The translations under genes were made by a program, and so were the position numbers. 64,000 nt of DNA. Source: Anaeramoeba flamelloides. Its lineage: Eukaryota; Metamonada; Anaeramoebidae. The stretch lies in NCBI GenBank assembly GCA_027625915.1, contig JANTQA010000026.1, forward strand, positions 2,542,001 through 2,606,000, given 5' to 3'. Of this stretch, positions 59,000 to 64,000 are shown in pieces; position 1 is the stretch's first letter, and every line of letters starts with the position of its first letter. The notes below the pieces were generated by a model. The model was not told the DNA's origin. It ran no database searches and worked only from the letters and a program-made list of their open reading frames with translations.

Positions 59000-59333
59000 A
59001 ACATTATGAAATTTATTTTGAAATAAGCATTAAATAAAAAATAGAAAATTTAAAAATTTTGTAAACCCCATTTATCGATTCTCTTTCTATTTAAATAACT
59101 AAACCTAATCTATTTTTCATATTTGAAACCAATTTTTTCATTAATTAATCAGTTACTTCTTACCAATTTTTTATTTTCATTTTCCATTTTAACAAAATAC
59201 TGTTGAAAAAATAAAAAAGAGAAAAACGACTTATTTGCAAACTTTTTATTGTGAAGGGAAAAACTCCAAAACAATACAAAAGCAACTCAAAATTCAAATG
59301 CGACATAGGCTATTTATAATGAAATTTAGTTTA
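59000..59333 (-). mobile_element. T8 arm, inverted copy
   Basis: The reverse complement starts TAAACTAAATTTCATTATAA and follows 57633-57965 for about 330 bp. Shared words include TTTTGTTAAAATGGAAAATG and GAATCGATAAATGGG. With 57633-57965 it forms an inverted pair about 1.7 kb apart end to end. Confidence 0.75.
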
Positions 59334-60276
59334 ATTATTCACGAAAAAATAAATCTATAATTCCAAGTTTTTAAACTATTGGAAATTGATTATTTTTTAT
59401 TTTTTTTATTCTTTTAATAGTTTTATCAATCATAATGTAAAAAGTATATACTCTGAAGATTTTATTTTATGAATAAATATCAAAATAAATGATTCAGTTA
59501 AAAAATACTATTTAGAAACAAATTTTTAAATTATAATAATCAAAAAAAAAATGCTAATCAATGAGTAAAAAAATAATTTTTGCTGGAAATCTCCTAATGT
59601 ATTAACCACAAAATCAAATAGATTAAATTTTTAAACACGTCCCTCAAAAAAATAATTCCAAATAATAATAAAAATTAAAAATAAATAACAAATAATAGAA
59701 TTTAGAAACATTAGAAAGGAAATGTAACAAATTTTTCTATTTCTGAAGGATTGGATTCTGAATTATTATGAGAAATTGAAAAAAACCTGAAATATGTCTA
59801 CTATTTGTTGCAAAATAAATGGTACAAAATTTTCATTCACCTTTCCAAAAAAAAGTTTTTAATAATGATCTGAAACATTTCGAACTTTTATTTCTTAAAA
59901 GTCAACTTAAAATAGTAATAAACCTTTGAGATTTGTGACTTTTGATGTTTGATATTAATTATTGAGAGATGCAATTTTTCGGAAAGCTGAATGAAAATTT
60001 TGATCTTTTTATTAAGCAATTAACAGTAGTCACAAGATCTCTTAAATTAACATTCTTTTCAGAAATTTAATTTGTGTTGTTATTTGTAATAGTTTTTTAA
60101 CTTGATCACAAAATGTGAATAGTCCTGAAAAAAAAAAATTCTTTTAATTAATTTTTAACGAACAGTTTTCAATAATAAAGAGTGAAGCCAATCAACCAAT
60201 TTTTGTGCTTTTTTGCTAGTTAACAATCACAAATATAAGATCCAAAATTCATTTTTTTTATTTTAACAAAAAGATA
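59334..60276. promoter_or_regulatory. Upstream region of the CHFR-like gene
   Basis: AT-rich sequence. AAATAAATGGTACAAAATTT at about 59813 resembles the T8 inner word. No promoter motif was recognised and no FHA-coding exon was found here. Confidence 0.4.
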
Positions 60277-61221
60277 ATGTCACAAAAAAGTACTCAAAAA
60301 GAAAAAGTCCAAGAAAACGAAACTGAAAAAGAAAAAGAAACAACAACAAAAAGTAATAAGGCCAAAACCAAAAAAACAGGACAGTTTTCGAAACACTTAG
60401 TCTGTGGGATCTGTGGGGAACTTTTCTACCAAACTGTGATCATTACAAAATGTCTTCACTGCTTTTGTGGAGGATGCCTGTCTACTTATTTCCAAGAAAA
60501 CGATAATGAAGAATGCCCCATTTGCAACGTTTCTGATCTTCAAGTCAAAAACTTTGAGTTATTAGACAACCTTGTCAGGGACTTTTTATTAGAAAACCCA
60601 GAAAAAGAAAGAAAAAAGGAAATTTTGGAGGAATTAAATAAAAAAAATGGTTTTTTGGATGAAAACAAAAACAACAAAGAAGAAACAGAAAAGAAAAAGA
60701 AAAAAAAAAAGAAAAAGATTGAGAAAAAGAAAAAGATTGAGAAAAAGAAAAAGATTGAGAAAAAGGGTCAAAGCAAAACAAAAAATTCTTGTTCTATTTG
60801 TAGTCTTTCAGGCAACCAAATTCAGCCAATTAAAGAATACAATCTCACGAAACTTCCAAAATCTCTATTTTCTTACAATAAGTTCGAAAGGGGTGTGCTA
60901 GTTAAATATCTGGAAGATCAAGATTTCTCATTTCAAGACATGTGGGAGCAAATAATGAAAGCATTAGAAAATGGTGCATACTCATCAACAGATGCACCAA
61001 ACTTTCATAATTTAAGCCCCAACGACAAATCCTGTGAGAGCTGTTTGGAAGGTGTCGTCTCTGAACTGATATACTCATACCGCACAAACATCCCAAATTC
61101 AGAATTGCCACCAAAAATCACGAAAAGACAAAACTGTTGGTACGGAAGAAATTGCCGCACACAAAAAAAATATGATCACTCTTCAAAATTAAACCATATA
61201 TGTGAACAAACCAAAAAATAA
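60277..61221 (+). CDS. CHFR-like RING E3 ubiquitin ligase lacking FHA
   Basis: The 314-residue single-exon protein starts with a basic/acidic leader. It has a C3HC4 RING with Cys43, Cys46, Cys59, His61, Cys64, Cys67, Cys80 and Cys83. A Lys/Glu repeat (about 130-163) follows, then a CHFR-type Cys-rich region (CSICSLSG, YLEDQDFSFQDMWEQIMKAL, CESCLEGVVSELIYSYRTNI). The C-terminal finger NCWYGRNCRTQ...HSSKLNHICEQ (Cys287, Cys293, His301, His307) is the poly(ADP-ribose)-binding PBZ almost as in animal CHFR. CHFR delays mitotic entry under stress and is recruited to DNA damage via PAR. Animal CHFR is about 660 residues with an N-terminal FHA. Here the FHA is absent and the Cys-rich region is shortened, so it would lack phosphothreonine binding. 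A pseudogene retaining the FHA lies about 2.8 kb away on the other strand. Confidence 0.87.
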   Translation: MSQKSTQKEKVQENETEKEKETTTKSNKAKTKKTGQFSKHLVCGICGELFYQTVIITKCLHCFCGGCLSTYFQENDNEECPICNVSDLQVKNFELLDNLVRDFLLENPEKERKKEILEELNKKNGFLDENKNNKEETEKKKKKKKKKIEKKKKIEKKKKIEKKGQSKTKNSCSICSLSGNQIQPIKEYNLTKLPKSLFSYNKFERGVLVKYLEDQDFSFQDMWEQIMKALENGAYSSTDAPNFHNLSPNDKSCESCLEGVVSELIYSYRTNIPNSELPPKITKRQNCWYGRNCRTQKKYDHSSKLNHICEQTKK

Positions 61222-61810
61222 CAAATTTGGTTTTAATTACACTTGATTCCAAAATAAACTTTTTTCCTGGTATAGCCTTTATTCTGCTCTTTTCAAATTT
61301 TAAAAATGTAAATTTATATATCAGCTAAAGTTGAAAGATCCAAATTTTTAAAAACAATTTTATTTTTAATCACTTTTTGTTGTTGTTTCAGGTTTTTATC
61401 AATCGCCAACTTCTGGAAATCTAATAAGCACTTTTTTTTTTTTTTTCATTTAATTTATAGGGAAAGGGTAGTTAAAGATATGATTGCTGTTGTCTTCAAA
61501 TTTTATTCAAATGCTTTTCTCTAAAAGTGTAATAAAGAAGAGTTTTACCAAAAGAAAAAATTTTCTTTTTTAAGGATTATGGTTCTTAAAATGGGGAAAA
61601 AGATTATTTGTTTTTCTTGAAGTTATCAGTCCAGCTATATATTATAAAATCACGTATGTCAAAAGGTAAAAAAAATATTTTAAGAAAAAAAAGTAAAGAA
61701 ACATCAGTCAAAAATTGAATTTATGATCAAAAAATTTAAGAGTTTTTTTAATTTTCGGTTATCTTCAAAACAAAAAAAGAATTTACGTTCTTTTATATTA
61801 TTAATCACTT

Positions 61811-61849
<39 letters not shown>

Positions 61850-61866
61850 ATGTGTGTGTATGTGTA
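61222..61866. other. 3' flank of the CHFR-like gene with (TA)n microsatellite
   Basis: AT-rich sequence ending in a TA run (61812-61845) and TGTGTGTATGTGTA, directly before a T11 element. No gene was seen. Confidence 0.5.
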
Positions 61867-62552
61867 TACAGTCATTCCAAACCCACCGTGGAATTTGACA
61901 GACATAGAAATTGACTTTTTGTCCCAGTTAAATACAAAAAAAAAATCCTCGGTTATACGCTATTATATACATTTTATGGTTTGACATAGGTTTTTTAAAA
62001 AAATTTCTAATTTGAAAGACTAAGAAAAAAATGATGTTGTTTTGACGAAATAAATTCAAGAATTCAAAACAAAAGCTTCATAAGATGGAAAAAATTTGAT
62101 GATTTCTTTAAAATGGTCCTGCCTTTTGATTTTAAGGGATTTAGAAATTAAAGATCCACCAAAAACCTAAAAATTTTTTGAAAAATTATTGATCATTCAG
62201 AAAGGTTTATATTCAAAAATTCAAATTCTCATATTTTCTCTTTGTGAAATTTTTAGTTCATTATAAAATTTCATGGTTTCTAATAGGCTATCACATAACC
62301 ATAAAATCCTGTTAAAAAAAGTCAATTATGATAAAGAAAATGAATTTTCGGTTTATCATAGATTTCCTGGTAGGGTTGGAACGGCTGAAATATTTTCTCT
62401 AGATGTAGAAATTTTTAGTTCTACTATAAAACTCCACAGTTTCTAATAAGATATCACATAACCATAAAATCCTGCTATAAAATGGCAAGTATGATACAGA
62501 AAATGGATTTTCTGATTAGCATGGATTTCCTGGTAGGATTGGAACGACTGTA
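61867..62552. mobile_element. T11 MITE, copy 2, with duplicated right end
   Basis: The left end is TACAGTCATTCCAAACCCAC, then CGTGGAATTTG; the final right end is TTTCCTGGTAGGATTGGAAC, then GACTGTA. The last about 160 bp (62390-62552) repeat 62225-62388, including CACATAACCATAAAATCCTG and a first right end GGTAGGGTTGGAACGGCT. The right terminus is therefore present twice in tandem. Confidence 0.85.
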
Positions 62553-62639
62553 TTAAAAGAATTTTATTATTCACTAGTAACAAAAAAACCCAATGGATCT
62601 TTTTTGATCATAATATTGAGCATATTTAATTTTTTTTAA

Positions 62640-63172
62640 TAAACTAAATTCAAAAATTTTTGACAAAGTTAAAACAGTTGAAAAAATATAATTATTACTG
62701 AACTTTAAATTCAATTTGAAAATAATTTTGATTTTACCAACTATTTGAATTATTTTTTTTTTTTTGATTTTATATTCAGTTTTTCTCCAGTTACCTAATC
62801 TGTTTCGTTAGATCTGGAAATTTTTTTCAATGATTGATAGAATGTTAGTGTTAGTTTGTTTAAAAATAAAAATCAAATATAATCAGTGGTTTTTATCTGA
62901 TCATTCCATCGATCAATAATTGTTGGTAAAATTTCAACCAATTTACCTATACATTTTTTGTCTTCTTTCATCATTTTGGAGAGATTTTTATTTTTTTTGT
63001 TTTATTTTTTTTTTCTTTTATTTGTTTAAAAATGATTAAAGATGAAAAATAGTAATATTATGTAACTTAAGTCTGATGTATTATTCAGTTGAGATAAATC
63101 CGTTAAATTGAGATTGTTTTTTTTGTCAATTTTTGATTTTGGGTTTTGTCCAAAGTTTTGGAATGGGGTTTA
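62640..63172 (-). mobile_element. T1 MITE, copy E
   Basis: The 533-bp element begins TAAACTAAATTCAAAAATTT and ends TGTCCAAAGTTTTGGAATGG, then GGTTTA. The interior resembles copy C (CAGTTACCTAATCTGTTTCG and TTAGATCTGGAAATTTTTTT). Confidence 0.87.
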
Positions 63173-63475
63173 AATTAGAAGATGTTTATTTTTTGTGGTT
63201 GTGAAACCCATATTTGATGATTATTTTCATAGTATTGGCAATTCTAGAGAAAATGATCTAAATTTCCAATGATACTTAAAAATGAATTTTTCTTCTTTTT
63301 TTTTTTTAACGTTTTAAGAAAAAAAGAATTATTCAGAGAATAATTGGTATTATTTAAAAAAGTAACTAATATTCTAGGAAAAAATAATTTTTTGAATAAT
63401 TCAAAAAAAGAAAAATTGAAAATTGTCATAAAAAAGAGTTTTTTTGGGTTATTATAACATATTAACAAAAAGTAA

Positions 63476-63679
63476 AACAGCCAGTTTCACTTTTAAGGCA
63501 CAAACTTTCAACGAAATTTAAGGTACAAAAAAAATCTCAAATTAAGGCAAAAAATTCAGATTCTAGTAAAATAAATTGTGTAAAAAAAAAAATTAAAAAT
63601 TTTTTGCCTTAATTTGAGAATTTTTTTGTGCTTTAAATTTCGTTCAAAGTTTGTGTATTAAAAGTGGAACTGACTGTAA
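63476..63679. mobile_element. T3 foldback MITE, copy 4
   Basis: The left end is mutated (CAGCCAGTTTCACTTTTAAG) and the right end is AAAAGTGGAACTGACTGTA. The two halves are complementary. Confidence 0.85.
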
Positions 63680-63743
63680 AATGGTTTAAAATCATCTAGG
63701 TTATGTTTCGAAAAGGAAGATTATAAGATCAAGAATTGAAAAT

Positions 63744-64000
63744 TAAACTAAATTTCAGAATATATTGTCCATTTTACATTTGAATTTTGAATCGTATTTG
63801 TATTGTTTGAAGTTTTTCCCTCACAATGAAAAGTTTGCAAATAAATCATTTTTTCTCTTTTTTATTTTTTCAAAAGTGTTTTGTTAAAATGGAAAATGAA
63901 AATGAAAATTTGAAAAGAAGTAACAGATGAATTAATGAAAAAATTGATTTCAAATATGAAAATAAGATTAGATTTAGTTATTAAAATAGAAGAAGAATAG
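63744..64000 (+). mobile_element. T8 element, copy cut by window end
   Basis: Begins TAAACTAAATTTCAGAATAT and follows the T8 arm (GAAAAGTTTGCAAATAAATC, TTTTGTTAAAATGGAAAATG) to the window edge. The open frame EVTDELMKKLISNMK is retained. Confidence 0.75.

Noticed and set aside
1-64000. CRISPR array, bacterial operons, Shine-Dalgarno sites
   Set aside because: No regularly spaced direct repeats with unique spacers; genes have introns and eukaryotic families.
1-64000. LTR retroelement, Polinton or other capsid-bearing element
   Set aside because: No long terminal direct repeats, protease/integrase, or capsid-like frames were seen; the RT traces are of LINE type.

Overview
This is an AT-rich nuclear window from a free-living, probably amoeboid protist. 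Evidence: spliceosomal GT...AG introns, a eukaryotic 5S rRNA gene, and eukaryotic cell-biology genes (FANCD2, a HeH/MAN1-type inner nuclear membrane protein, RhoGDI, NAC-beta, eL13, DPM1, CHFR, acyl-CoA synthetases). Standard stop codons are used. Lys/Glu/Asn-rich and Lys-His low-complexity protein inserts and very AT-rich spacers would fit an Anaeramoeba-like metamonad. That placement is inference and cannot be proved from the window.

Layout. 1-111: start of DPM1 (minus), running off the left edge. 112-5249: spacer with old repeats. 5250-10367: single-exon FANCD2 (plus). About 11.7-13 kb: decayed LINE. 13438-20133: HeH/Src1/MAN1-like gene (plus), whose two exons are separated by a 4,971-nt intron packed with transposons. 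20.5-23.4 kb: transposon cluster with a nested hAT-like element. 24372-28737 and 32598-35690: two acyl-CoA synthetase paralogues in tandem on the minus strand, one membrane-anchored with a 2.3-kb intron, the other with an unusual coiled-coil and Cys/His-rich N-terminus. 38883-39613 RhoGDI, 43967-44707 eL13 and 48269-48880 NAC-beta are compact minus-strand genes with at most one short intron. 53614-53734: 5S rRNA (minus). About 54.8-57.5 kb: CHFR pseudogene (minus) cut by nested transposons. 60277-61221: intact CHFR-like gene (plus) lacking the FHA domain.

The genes are unrelated housekeeping and regulatory functions and show no operon logic. What ties the window together is a swarm of short non-autonomous DNA transposons. 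I resolve about a dozen families (labelled T1-T13), nearly all bounded by TA dinucleotides. Several apparently different families share the same outer terminal bases but differ in the inner part of the terminal repeat. No transposase gene is visible, so the mobilising enzymes must lie elsewhere. These elements explain the giant introns, sit next to the eL13 start codon, lie inside a LINE, and interrupt the CHFR pseudogene.

All homology calls are from recognition of motifs by eye; no search was run. Splice sites were chosen because they restore the reading frame and the family alignment.
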